A stretch of DNA of 46,411 nt. It comes from Pseudomonadales bacterium. GTDB taxonomy: Bacteria > Pseudomonadota > Gammaproteobacteria > Pseudomonadales > Azotimanducaceae. The translations under genes and the position numbers were made by a program. The notes below the pieces were generated by a model that did no database searches, was not told where the DNA came from, and saw only the letters and a list, made by a program, of their open reading frames with translations. The stretch lies in contig JASMJM010000139.1 of assembly GCA_030749725.1 (NCBI GenBank), positions 1-46,411 on the forward strand. The letters run 5' to 3'. The stretch's first letter is position 1, and each line of letters opens with the position of its first letter. Positions 1 to 8,423 of this stretch are shown piece after piece.

Positions 1-195
1 GACCTGCACTGGGTGCAGATGGAAGATGAATCCGGTACCAGCAAAGCTTTGCAGTGGAGAAAAAGCAACAATTTCGTCTTTCCCATCACCATGCTCTCGA
101 AGCGGCAGCAGTGGGGGCAGCCCATCGATGTGGCAGCACTCTACGCAAAGATCAAGAGTGAGGTCTCCCAGTTTCGGCAGGCTTTTGCAGAATAG
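1..195 (+). CDS. 3' end of an unidentified protein
   Basis: An open frame enters the window in frame 1 and stops with TAG at 193-195, leaving 64 residues of a C-terminus. The fragment is mostly hydrophilic with a short hydrophobic stretch (FVFPITML) and a helical end rich in K, E and Q. I do not recognise the family. The neighbouring gene on the minus strand is convergent and ends about 75 bases downstream, so the two are not in one operon. The true start lies outside the window. Confidence 0.5.
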   Translation, partial: DLHWVQMEDESGTSKALQWRKSNNFVFPITMLSKRQQWGQPIDVAALYAKIKSEVSQFRQAFAE

Positions 196-270
196 ATACG
201 CCGCAAACGGCAGGTAGACGGCGACGTTATTTCTCGACTGTGCTGAGGGCGGACCATGTAATACCGGACG

Positions 271-1380
271 TCACGACAGTAACGCGTCCAGCTTGGCCAT
301 CACCCGGTCCCCAAACGCGTCGGTTGTCAGAATCTCGACCGATCTTTGCGCCGAGCTGAGGTCCGCCGTGGAGTAGCCATCTTCGAAAACTCCCTGCATC
401 GATTGCCAGACTGCAGCAGCTTCCTCAGTCATGTTGAAACTCATCTCCAGCATCATGGCCACAGATCCGATCATGGAGTAGGGATTGGCGATATTCTGCC
501 CGGCTATATCGGGGGCGGATCCGTGTGAAGGTTCGTAGTAGGCTTTTTCCGGTCCGATGCAGGCGGAGGGCATCAGGCCGAGAGAACCCAGAATGCCCCC
601 GCCCTGGTCGCTCAGGATGTCGCCAAACATATTCTCCATCACCATCACGTCGAACTGCCCCGGATTCAGGCACAGAGCGGTCGCGGCGGCGTCCACTAGC
701 AGATGAATCACGGTCACTTGCGGATAGTCCTGCTGAACTTCCTGCAGCACTTCATTCCAGAAGACGCTGGAGATCAGTACGTTACTCTTGTGGATGTTGT
801 GCAGCACCTTCTTTCGTTTCTGAGCCTGTTCAAATGCCACCTGCAGGATGGCACGGATCTGATCTTCGTCATACTCGAGCGTCTCCTTCACGTAGCGTAA
901 GCCGTCTTTGTTTGTCCCTCTCTCCTTGGCACCGAAGTAAAGCCCGCCCACCAACTCCCGAATCAAGAGAATGTCGATACCGTCCTTGATGATCTCCGGC
1001 TTCAGGGGTGAGAAGTGGGCCATATCCCGGGAAAGAAGAATGGGGCGGAAATTGGCATAGGTGTTATAGCGAGCGCGCAGCGGCAGGATGGCACCCCGTT
1101 CCGGTTGCTCCGCGACCGGGATCTTCTGTGCTTCCTCATAACTTAAGCCGACCGGGCCCTTCAGGATCGCATCCGCTTCGTCACAGATCGCTTTGGTTTC
1201 GTCAGGGAAGGCTTTGCCTGTATCGAAATATGCTCCGGCGCCGAACTTGGCCGGCATCAGCGTGAATCGTACATCGCGGTGTTGGCTGAGCAGATCGAAC
1301 ACCCGAACAGCCTGTTGCATGATCTCCGGGCCGATCGCATCCCCTTCCAAAACAGCTATCTTGTAACCATTGCTCTGCAT
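271..1380 (-). CDS. leuB: 3-isopropylmalate dehydrogenase-type (LeuB-like) dehydrogenase, divergent
   Basis: This 369-residue protein has the usual length of an isocitrate/isopropylmalate dehydrogenase. LeuB oxidatively decarboxylates 3-isopropylmalate with NAD in cytosolic leucine synthesis. Visible hallmarks are the N-terminal GDAIGPEI loop, a YANFRP arginine region, RELVGGLYFG with the catalytic Tyr, a Lys in HKSNVL, and the metal-binding aspartates in VDAAATAL and in NMFGDILSD, followed by EPSHGSAPDIAG. Oddities are HKSNVL where LeuB normally has DKANVL, an unusual GPVGLSYEEA segment, and no leuA, leuC or leuD nearby. The start is supported by GGAG six bases upstream. It is firmly a beta-decarboxylating dehydrogenase, but the substrate is less certain and a paralogue acting on another 2-hydroxyacid is possible. 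Confidence 0.7.
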   Translation of the reverse strand: MQSNGYKIAVLEGDAIGPEIMQQAVRVFDLLSQHRDVRFTLMPAKFGAGAYFDTGKAFPDETKAICDEADAILKGPVGLSYEEAQKIPVAEQPERGAILPLRARYNTYANFRPILLSRDMAHFSPLKPEIIKDGIDILLIRELVGGLYFGAKERGTNKDGLRYVKETLEYDEDQIRAILQVAFEQAQKRKKVLHNIHKSNVLISSVFWNEVLQEVQQDYPQVTVIHLLVDAAATALCLNPGQFDVMVMENMFGDILSDQGGGILGSLGLMPSACIGPEKAYYEPSHGSAPDIAGQNIANPYSMIGSVAMMLEMSFNMTEEAAAVWQSMQGVFEDGYSTADLSSAQRSVEILTTDAFGDRVMAKLDALLS

Positions 1381-1462
1381 TCAATTCTCCACGTATCTCG
1401 GCTCGGTACATTGTAGCAACGTGAACTCGGCGTCGCGAGGTGGCGTTGTGTGGTCTTGAGGT

Positions 1463-1499
1463 TTGTGCAGTCTCAAGGTCTCGCGTTGTGCAGTCTCAA
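1463..1499. repeat. short tandem direct repeat
   Basis: The 14-mer TTGTGCAGTCTCAA occurs at 1463-1476 and again at 1486-1499, with a 23-base period. A weaker third unit precedes it near 1445. It lies in the 121-base gap between two minus-strand genes. No function is evident. Confidence 0.6.
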
Positions 1500-1501
1500 C
1501 A

Positions 1502-2704
1502 TCAATAGAGAAGAAAGGGTGCCCGTTCCTCTTGCCACTCCTTCTCTTCCCGGTTCAGACGTTCGTCAAGGTCCGCTACAGTGGCACTGGCGTCATCCAC
1601 CCACAAGCGCAGGTCGGGGCCACCATTGATCACGTCGATGGGTAGACGAGTCTCTTCGTACTCATAAGGGGGTGGTCGCCACAGAGGGTAGGCGGGATAT
1701 ACGCGTCGCAGTGCCTTCAAGAATAACGCGACCAGACGATAGGGTTTGAATATCTGGTGCCGGTAGTCCGGACCGTCCGTGTGGAATTGCACGGCTTCAC
1801 ACATGCTTCCTTGGTGCTTGTGGAACGTGGGTTCGAAATAGCAGGGACGTACATGCACGCCCTGCATCCAGTCCAGTGACAGTTGTCTCATGGCAGCGAC
1901 GATCTTATTGATCTCAATATCCGGAGCACCTATGCATTCCAACGGTGTTGTTGTGCCGCGTCCTTCCGACAGGGACGTACCCTCGATCAGCACCGTTCCG
2001 GGGAAACAGCGGGCCATATTCAGGCTGGACGCATTGGGGCTCGGGTTGACCCAGGGTCGATCAAAGATGGGCCAGCCGAACCCGGGGGCGGCATCCGGTG
2101 CGTAGTTCTCCAGTTTGATGACCTTCAGTTCCACAGACAATTTGTTCTTGTGAACGATCCAGCCGGCAAGTTCGCCGCTGGTGAGTCCGTACCTCATGGT
2201 CAGTTCATCACTGCCAACGAAGCTCTCCTGGCCAGCTAGAAGTCTCATGCCGTCGATGGGGCGTCCGGCAGGATTGGGACGGTCCAGCACCCAGATGGAT
2301 TTGCCGTTTTTGGCACAGGCCTCCAGAAAATACTTGAGTGTGCTGATGTAAGTATAGATTCTGCAACCCAGGTCCTGCAGGTCGAACAGCAGATGATCGA
2401 AGCTCGCCAACATCTCGTCGGTGGGGCGACGATGTTCACCATAGAGGCTGAACACCGGGATCTTGTGGACCGGATCGAGGTAATCTTCAGACTCAACCAT
2501 ATTGTCCTGCTTGTCGCCGCGCATGCCGTGTTGGGGTCCGAAGGACGCAACCGGTTTGAGTCGCTCAGAGCCCATCAAGGCATCCAGACTGGGCAGCATG
2601 GCGTCGGTTGTGGATGCGGGATTGCCCACCACTGCCAGCCGCTTACCGGCGAGTTCTCCCTGCAGGTTCGGATCGGACAACAGTCGATCGATGCCAAATT
2701 TCAT
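1502..2704 (-). CDS. DUF1343 / NamZ-type exo-beta-N-acetylmuramidase family protein
   Basis: This is a member of the DUF1343 family, whose characterised member NamZ removes terminal N-acetylmuramic acid from peptidoglycan fragments. Family signatures are GIDRLL at the N-terminus, a GNPAST segment, GPQHGMRGDKQ, an SLYGEHRRPT motif, LLFDLQDLGCRIYTY, VLDRPNPAGRP and SFVGSDELTMRYGLT. I place the start at 2704 because homology begins there, giving 400 residues without a signal peptide, so the protein is probably cytosolic. The frame stays open to an ATG at 2818 that has a better ribosome site (AAGG, 8 bases), so a 38-residue extension cannot be excluded. The LeuB-like gene follows 121 bases downstream on the same strand. 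A role in muropeptide recycling is inferred from the family. Confidence 0.82.
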   Translation of the reverse strand: MKFGIDRLLSDPNLQGELAGKRLAVVGNPASTTDAMLPSLDALMGSERLKPVASFGPQHGMRGDKQDNMVESEDYLDPVHKIPVFSLYGEHRRPTDEMLASFDHLLFDLQDLGCRIYTYISTLKYFLEACAKNGKSIWVLDRPNPAGRPIDGMRLLAGQESFVGSDELTMRYGLTSGELAGWIVHKNKLSVELKVIKLENYAPDAAPGFGWPIFDRPWVNPSPNASSLNMARCFPGTVLIEGTSLSEGRGTTTPLECIGAPDIEINKIVAAMRQLSLDWMQGVHVRPCYFEPTFHKHQGSMCEAVQFHTDGPDYRHQIFKPYRLVALFLKALRRVYPAYPLWRPPPYEYEETRLPIDVINGGPDLRLWVDDASATVADLDERLNREEKEWQEERAPFLLY

Positions 2705-2964
2705 GATGAGTTCAATATAGGACGCACGGGCACTGCTGGCAAGAAACTGTTGACACCAGGTCGCCCGCTGCGCATCTCTGCCGCGCCCTGTTTCGAGCGT
2801 CGTGTGCCGACATGACACTTACCTTCGTCTTCGATCAGGCGTGGCAAGCTCTGGCCTGAGATTTGTCTGGCATAGTGATTTCTTATTATGTAGCCTGTTT
2901 GGACTGATACAAATACCGGTCAGAGGGATCCGACTCTCCCAATGACCCCGAGGACTGGATAGCT

Positions 2965-4323
2965 ATGAGCCATTACGATTTTGATCTGTTCGTCATGGGT
3001 GTCGGCTCCGGTGGCGTTCGGGCCGCCAGGATGTCGGCTCACTACGGCGCCAGAGTGGCTACCGCCGAAGATCTCTACATGGGTGGGACCTGCGTCAACG
3101 TCGGCTGCGTGCCGAAGAAACTGTTCGTCTATGCTTCCCACTTTACCGAGGAGTATGAGCAAGCGCAGGGATTTGGCTGGCAGAAATCCAGTCCGGGTTT
3201 TGACTGGCAGGTTTTGAGAGACAACAAGGATGTCGAGATCGACCGTCTGAATGGGGTGTATCGTGGCATGCTGGAAAGTGCAGAGGTGACCCATTTTGAC
3301 GGCAGGGCCCGCATTGTGGATGCCCACACGATTTCCATCAATGAGCGCAGGGTCAGCACCGAGAAAATTCTCATAGCCACCGGTAGTTGGCCGTTTATCC
3401 CCGACTTTCCGGGCAGTGAATATGCCATCAGCTCCAATGAGGTGTTTCACCTTGAAGAGTTTCCAAAGCGTCCCGTGGTAGTCGGTGGTGGCTACATTGC
3501 AGTTGAATTCGCCGGAATATTCAAAGGGCTGGGTGCCGAAAGCCATCTCTTGTATAGGGGCCCGCTGTTCCTGCGCAAATTTGACGATGGTATCCGCTCG
3601 TTTGTTGCCGATGAACTCGACAAGAAGGGAATACACCTGCACTTCAATACCAACGTAACGGCAATCGAGAAGAACGCTAACGATACGCTAAAGGTGATAA
3701 CGGCTGAAGAAGGTGAGTTGGAGGCAGACCTTGTCATGTACGCTACAGGTCGAAATCCGGCCATCCACGACATCGGCCTGGAAACTGTCAAGGTGGACAC
3801 GCGTGCCGACGGCGCCATTATCGTGGATGACTTTTTTCAGACCAGTGAGCCGTCTATCTTTGCGTTGGGAGATGTGATTGGCCGGGTCCAATTGACACCG
3901 GTTGCGATTGCTGAAGCGATGGCCTTTGCCAAGACCCAGTTTCTCAATGAGCCAACTACAATGGACTATGACAACGTTGCCACAGCGGTGTTCTGCCAGC
4001 CGAATATCGGTACGGTCGGACTGACCGAGGCAGATGCCCGACAAAAGTACGATGCAATCGAGATCTACCAGTCGAGCTTCCGTCCGATGAAACATACGTT
4101 AAGTGGCAGTGATGAGCGGACCATGATGAAAATCATCGTGGATAAAGCAACCGACCTGGTGATTGGGGTCCACATGGTTGGACCCGAAGCCGGTGAGATC
4201 ATCCAGGGAATGAGCATTGCGATGAAAGCTGGAGCAACCAAAGCGATACTCGATTCGACCATCGGCATACACCCGACGACTGCGGAAGAGTTTGTCACCA
4301 TGAGGGAATTGAGCAGTAATTAG
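2965..4323 (+). CDS. gor: glutathione-disulfide reductase
   Basis: NADPH-dependent reduction of oxidised glutathione in the cytosol. The 452-residue protein has the complete class I flavoprotein disulfide reductase layout: an N-terminal FAD dinucleotide fold (GVGSGGVRAAR), the redox-active pair Cys43/Cys48 in GTCVNVGCVPKK, a second dinucleotide fold (GGGYIAVEFAG) followed by an Arg that suits NADPH, an ALGDV FAD segment, and the C-terminal His436-Glu441 pair in HPTTAEE. The start follows GAGGA at about 10 bases. The gene is monocistronic. Its TAG stop (4321-4323) coincides with the TTAG boundary of a dispersed repeat, so the element sits directly on the end of the gene. Confidence 0.95.
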   Translation: MSHYDFDLFVMGVGSGGVRAARMSAHYGARVATAEDLYMGGTCVNVGCVPKKLFVYASHFTEEYEQAQGFGWQKSSPGFDWQVLRDNKDVEIDRLNGVYRGMLESAEVTHFDGRARIVDAHTISINERRVSTEKILIATGSWPFIPDFPGSEYAISSNEVFHLEEFPKRPVVVGGGYIAVEFAGIFKGLGAESHLLYRGPLFLRKFDDGIRSFVADELDKKGIHLHFNTNVTAIEKNANDTLKVITAEEGELEADLVMYATGRNPAIHDIGLETVKVDTRADGAIIVDDFFQTSEPSIFALGDVIGRVQLTPVAIAEAMAFAKTQFLNEPTTMDYDNVATAVFCQPNIGTVGLTEADARQKYDAIEIYQSSFRPMKHTLSGSDERTMMKIIVDKATDLVIGVHMVGPEAGEIIQGMSIAMKAGATKAILDSTIGIHPTTAEEFVTMRELSSN

Positions 4324-4389
4324 TGCCCATCCGGATGGGCACCCGAAGCACGGACTATAAATACCTATTCCTGGATGGACACTAATTAG
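4320..4389. repeat. TTAG-bounded dispersed repeat, short copy (copy 1)
   Basis: A 70-base element bounded by TTAG at both ends (4320-4323 and 4386-4389). It contains the perfect 20-base palindrome GTGCCCATCCGGATGGGCAC and ends with TGGATGGACACTAATTAG. The internal CCCGAAGCACGGAC is shared with the 44.5 kb copy on the opposite strand. It supplies the stop codon of gor, and the palindrome could act as a transcript 3' end. Confidence 0.8.
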
Positions 4390-4514
4390 CTAGTGCCTGT
4401 CCTCAAACAGGCCAAATTCCACCAAGTAGGTCAACACAGAAAAACTGTTAGCTCGTGAATTGACAACTTAAGACAGACATCTGGCGCGCGTACTTCAAAC
4501 CTAAATGACACACG
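4386..4514. repeat. degenerate second copy of the dispersed repeat (copy 2)
   Basis: This starts at the TTAG that closes copy 1 with TAGTGCCTGTCC. It aligns throughout with the 5.8 kb copy: an AACACAGAAAAACTGTT-like segment, then AACTTAAGACAGACATC and GCGCGCGTACTTCAAA. The right end is decayed (CTAAATGACACAC). It fills the space up to the end of the metallophosphatase gene, so 4324-4528 holds nothing but repeats. Confidence 0.55.
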
Positions 4515-4528
4515 GCCAATACTGTCGG

Positions 4529-5701
4529 TTATGGAAGAGGATCGGCTACGGCTTGTCTGAAGTTGATCGGCGGATCTACTATGTCGCCTGTACCGCTGAG
4601 ATACGTAACGAGGTCGTTTAGCGGTGAAGGCGCAGGATCCAGTAAAGCCACCTTTTCATAATAGTCTAGGAGATTATCATTGCCCCGCGGTAGGGGTATT
4701 CTTTCACCGCGATGCAGCGTAAAGAACTTACCATCCTCTATCAACAGACATGCCATCCGCCCGCCATAGGCTCGTGACACTCCGACGTCGATAAAGATTG
4801 CCTTGCCGCCGAAGCGCGGTCGGACCGTGCCCTCGGTGGTGCTGTGCCCCATCACAACATGGTTGGCCCCAAGCCTTTTCAATTGTGCCAATAACACCGG
4901 CAGTTCTTCGTCCGCCCCATTGCGAGCAGTTCCGCGGTACCACAGGGGTCCCATGGGACTGTCCATCAGGCTGATTTCAGGGTAGATGACCGAACTCAGT
5001 TCCTTTCTGATCTGCTCGTTGATTTGGGTCAGAGTCATATCTCCCAATTCGGCACTGATGCCTCCGTGCAGGAACACGAGGTCGTTGATCTTAATTATCG
5101 TATTGTGATCCAGTACCCACTTACCGAACTCTCCAAGTCGACTCCAGGCATAACGATGTTCAACGTAACCGAGGGGGTATTTCTTGCGCCATGCGTCACG
5201 ATAGGCATCGTCGAATACCGATGCAGGATCGACTGGCAGCTTCGTTTTGAGTTTGTCGATAAAAACCTTGTAATAGCGATCGCGCAGCCGGACTGAATCG
5301 CGAGCGATGAGTGCTTTGTATTCACCAGGATGCACGTAACGAAGATCACCATAGATGTTCATCGCCTCGTGATTGCCAATCAGGAGGTGTACATAGCCGC
5401 CTTTCTTGTTCGCTTGGCCTGCCAGCTTGTGTAGGAATCTGATTATTTTCGCTGAGTCCGGACCGCGGTCGGGGATGTCGCCCGTCTGTACCAGGTGAGA
5501 CTCTTTTCCTATCCACTTACCGCGGCCGTCGATCAGATCAGCCATTTTAAGTACAGCCAGCAACTGATCGTAATCGCCGTGCACGTCCCCAATGGCAACT
5601 ATTCTTCTTACATCAGACCAGATGTCTTGGGCGGACCCGGTCCCAGACATCAGCGTCAGGAAACTGACAACGATCAGTCTGATAAAGATTCTGTTATGCA
5701 T
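4529..5701 (-). CDS. secreted calcineurin-like metallophosphatase (PPP / Shewanella-like type)
   Basis: A 390-residue phosphoesterase with the full PPP-type metal site: GDVHGDY, GDIPDRGPDS, GNHEAMN, an HGGIS histidine and a GHST histidine. These bind two metal ions for phosphate-ester hydrolysis. The N-terminus (MHNRIFIRLIVVSFLTLMSG then SAQ) is a signal peptide, so the protein is periplasmic or exported. The arrangement resembles the bacterial Shewanella-like phosphatases. The start at 5701 is chosen because GGGAG lies 7 bases upstream; an in-frame ATG at 5728 would add nine residues ahead of the signal peptide. The gene stands alone between two repeat clusters. The substrate (phosphoprotein or small phosphoester) cannot be told from the sequence. 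Confidence 0.85.
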   Translation of the reverse strand: MHNRIFIRLIVVSFLTLMSGTGSAQDIWSDVRRIVAIGDVHGDYDQLLAVLKMADLIDGRGKWIGKESHLVQTGDIPDRGPDSAKIIRFLHKLAGQANKKGGYVHLLIGNHEAMNIYGDLRYVHPGEYKALIARDSVRLRDRYYKVFIDKLKTKLPVDPASVFDDAYRDAWRKKYPLGYVEHRYAWSRLGEFGKWVLDHNTIIKINDLVFLHGGISAELGDMTLTQINEQIRKELSSVIYPEISLMDSPMGPLWYRGTARNGADEELPVLLAQLKRLGANHVVMGHSTTEGTVRPRFGGKAIFIDVGVSRAYGGRMACLLIEDGKFFTLHRGERIPLPRGNDNLLDYYEKVALLDPAPSPLNDLVTYLSGTGDIVDPPINFRQAVADPLP

Positions 5702-5805
5702 CCCGCTGCTCCCATGAACAGATTCCAAAAGATCCGGCTGCGTGTTCTATTCCAAAGGTGAATTTGATAAGGTCGCCAGTGATCTGTTCGCGGAACCGAT
5801 TCTAC

Positions 5806-5936
5806 CTAATTCGTGCCTGTCCATAAATGGGTTGCTGTGGACGGTGTCGAACATAGAAGAAAAGTTGGCAGAAAAATCAGTAACTTGAGACGGGTATCCG
5901 AAGCGCGGACCTTGAATCTGGATAGACACTAGTTAG
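5806..5936. repeat. TTAG-bounded dispersed repeat, full copy (copy 3)
   Basis: A 131-base element with imperfect terminal inverted repeats: the left end is CTAATTCGTGCCTGTCCA and the reverse complement of the right end is CTAACTAGTGTCTATCCA. It carries the family core AACTTGAGACGGGTATCCG followed by AAGCGCGGACCTTGAAT. The right end stops 9 bases before the symporter start codon, so it has displaced or now provides that gene's upstream region. Confidence 0.8.
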
Positions 5937-5945
5937 AACGGGGGA

Positions 5946-7625
5946 ATGCCGTTGGAGAAAATCACCGAATTACTCAACCTGCTGGATGGCTGGTTGGGGT
6001 CAGCACAGCCCTTCATACTGCTGGGTACGGGATTGTTTTTCACAATCTACCTCGGCTTTCCACAGATCAAGTACTTCAAGCATGCCTGGCGCTGTGTGCG
6101 GGGCAAATATGACAAACCAGAGCATGAAGGGGACACCTCCCACTTCCAAGCCTTAACGACCGCCCTTTCAGGCACGGTAGGCACAGGCAATATAGGCGGC
6201 GTCGCATTGGCCGTGTATCTCGGTGGGCCGGCAGCCCTTTTCTGGATGTGGATGACCGCGTTTTTCGGAATGACCACAAAGTTCGTGGAAGTCTCTCTGT
6301 CACACAAGTATCGGGTCAAGGACGAAGATGGTTTTATCGTCGGTGGCCCCATGTTCTTCATGGAAAGGCGCCTCAACATGAAGTGGCTGGCGGTCTTCTT
6401 CGCTGTAGCTACTGTGATCAGTTCCTTCGGCTCCGGCAATCTACCCCAGAGCAACAACATGGCCATCGGCATGGAGAGCACCTTCGGGATACCGCCTTGG
6501 GTGACGGGTGGGGTCCTTGCGATATTATTGGGTCTGGTCATCATAGGAGGTATCCGACGGATCGTGAAGGTCACCGAAAAGATCGTACCGATCATGGCCG
6601 TCATCTACCTGGTAGGCGCATTGGCAGTGATCGTCGCCAATCTGGACCAGGTTGGGCCCTCGTTCGTCAGTGTCTTTCGAGATGCATTTACCGGCTCCGC
6701 CGCAGCGGGAGGGTTCCTCGGTGCTACCTTTGCGTACGCCTTTGTCCAGGGAGTCAAACGAGGCCTGTTTTCAAACGAGGCCGGGCAGGGCTCAGCACCC
6801 ATTGCACACGCTGCAGCCCGTGCTGACGAGCCCATTTCAGAGGGCATGGTGTCCATTCTGGAACCCTTCATAGATACCATCGTAATCTGCACGGTGACTG
6901 GACTGGTGATCCTCTCATCAGGCGTCTGGACCGAAAAGTTTGAAAACAGCTTCCAGAAGTTCGATATGGAAATTATTGCCGGAAGCCACAGTGAAGAGGA
7001 TGCACAGCAGCGGCAACAACTGTTGCAGCATCTCAGCGATAGCGCCGACGATGATCCCATCAGGAAATTTGACGGGGCGATTCAGGTGCGCAACGGCATC
7101 GCTGTGAATCTTGATGAATTCACTGTAGTGCACAACCGCTCTGTTGCGGAGCAGGTCAGGTACCTTCGAGATGGCGAACCGTATAACGGTGAAATTCAAG
7201 TGATAGACGGCGAACTCGCCGACGACGCCATCAGCGTGAGGGGATATTCCCTGGTACATTCGGTGGAATTGACTACCAAGGCGTTCAATAGGGGTTTGCT
7301 GGGGGATTATGGTCAGTACATCGTATCCATTGGTCTCGTATTATTCGCGTTTTCCACGGCGGTGGCCTGGTCCTACTATGGCGACCGGGCCATCGTCTAT
7401 CTGTTTGGACTGAAACTGGTTATGCCCTATAGAGTGGTATACGTCTTTGGGTTTTTTATGGCGTCTATATCTGATACTTCCTTCATCTGGCTGATATCGT
7501 TCATTACTGTAGCATTGATGACTCTGCCGAACCTGTTTGGAATTTTGATGCTGCACAGGGAGATGAAGGAGACGGTAGCGGACTATTGGGGAAAATTCAG
7601 AATTGAGCACCCCGAGGGAGCGTGA
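5946..7625 (+). CDS. sodium:alanine (AGCS family) symporter with a hydrophilic insertion
   Basis: An inner-membrane amino acid:cation symporter of 559 residues. AGCS signatures include [69 protein letters not shown] and [13 protein letters not shown]. Roughly ten to eleven hydrophobic segments are visible. Residues about 325-437 form a soluble insertion rich in acidic residues, placed before the final helices; most AGCS proteins lack it and are about 450 residues long. The start codon lies 9 bases after the dispersed repeat and has only a G-run next to it, so the original ribosome site may be lost. An SDR gene follows after 30 bases. The substrate is probably alanine or glycine with sodium. 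Confidence 0.88.
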   Translation: MPLEKITELLNLLDGWLGSAQPFILLGTGLFFTIYLGFPQIKYFKHAWRCVRGKYDKPEHEGDTSHFQALTTALSGTVGTGNIGGVALAVYLGGPAALFWMWMTAFFGMTTKFVEVSLSHKYRVKDEDGFIVGGPMFFMERRLNMKWLAVFFAVATVISSFGSGNLPQSNNMAIGMESTFGIPPWVTGGVLAILLGLVIIGGIRRIVKVTEKIVPIMAVIYLVGALAVIVANLDQVGPSFVSVFRDAFTGSAAAGGFLGATFAYAFVQGVKRGLFSNEAGQGSAPIAHAAARADEPISEGMVSILEPFIDTIVICTVTGLVILSSGVWTEKFENSFQKFDMEIIAGSHSEEDAQQRQQLLQHLSDSADDDPIRKFDGAIQVRNGIAVNLDEFTVVHNRSVAEQVRYLRDGEPYNGEIQVIDGELADDAISVRGYSLVHSVELTTKAFNRGLLGDYGQYIVSIGLVLFAFSTAVAWSYYGDRAIVYLFGLKLVMPYRVVYVFGFFMASISDTSFIWLISFITVALMTLPNLFGILMLHREMKETVADYWGKFRIEHPEGA

Positions 7626-7655
7626 TGCTGCCCGCAAACCATCAGAGGTGAATAT

Positions 7656-8420
7656 ATGAATCTCGAAAATGCAGTTGCAATTGTGACCGGTTCCTCTTCC
7701 GGCGTTGGAGCCGCTACGGTGAAATTGTTAGCAACCAAAGGATGCAGGGTGGTCGTGAATTACTCACGCAGTGCTGCTGCCGCAGAAGATGTTGCCACCG
7801 AATGCGAAAAACTGGGTACCGAAGTCTTGCTCTGTCAGGCTGATGTATCGAAAGACGAAGACTGTCAGCGTCTGGTAGACGAGGCCATGAAGAAGTGGGG
7901 TAGGCTGGATGCACTCGTGAACAATGCAGGCACCACAAAATTCGTCTCTCACCGTGACCTCTCAGGACTGGATAAGGAGGACTTTCTGCAGATCTATGCC
8001 GTCAATGTGGTGGGTCCCTATCAGATGTCCAGGGCTGCTGAAAAACCACTGCGGCAATCGGGAGACGCCGCCATAGTCAATATAGCCTCGGTTGCAGGCA
8101 TCAAGGGTGTCGGAAGTTCCATCGCGTACGCCACATCCAAGGCTGGCTTGATCACCATGACGTACTCGTTAGCACGGGTATTGGGGCCTGAGATCAGGGT
8201 CAACACCATCTGCCCTGGCTTTATCCAGGGCAAGTGGCTGGAGGAAGGGATCGGGGCGGAAGGATACCAAATGGCCAAAAAGGCTACCGAGCAGAGGGCG
8301 CCGTTGGGCAAAACCTGCACGGCAGAATCCGTCGCGGAGTCGATCGATTTCTTTATTGCGGGTGCTTCCATTGTTACCGGCGAAACCTTAATACTCGATG
8401 GCGGCAACCATCTGAATTAA
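7656..8420 (+). CDS. short-chain dehydrogenase/reductase (FabG-like SDR)
   Basis: A cytosolic Rossmann-fold oxidoreductase of 254 residues. It shows the cofactor motif TGSSSGVG (residues 11-18), an NNAG motif, the catalytic Ser145-Tyr158-Lys162 set and a classical C-terminus (TGETLILDGGNHLN). The ribosome site AGAGGTG precedes the ATG. It lies 30 bases after the symporter and 3 bases before the M16 peptidase, so the three are probably one transcript. Its closest general resemblance is to 3-oxoacyl-ACP reductases and sugar or steroid dehydrogenases. The context does not reveal the substrate. Confidence 0.88.
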   Translation: MNLENAVAIVTGSSSGVGAATVKLLATKGCRVVVNYSRSAAAAEDVATECEKLGTEVLLCQADVSKDEDCQRLVDEAMKKWGRLDALVNNAGTTKFVSHRDLSGLDKEDFLQIYAVNVVGPYQMSRAAEKPLRQSGDAAIVNIASVAGIKGVGSSIAYATSKAGLITMTYSLARVLGPEIRVNTICPGFIQGKWLEEGIGAEGYQMAKKATEQRAPLGKTCTAESVAESIDFFIAGASIVTGETLILDGGNHLN

Positions 8421-8423
8421 CCC

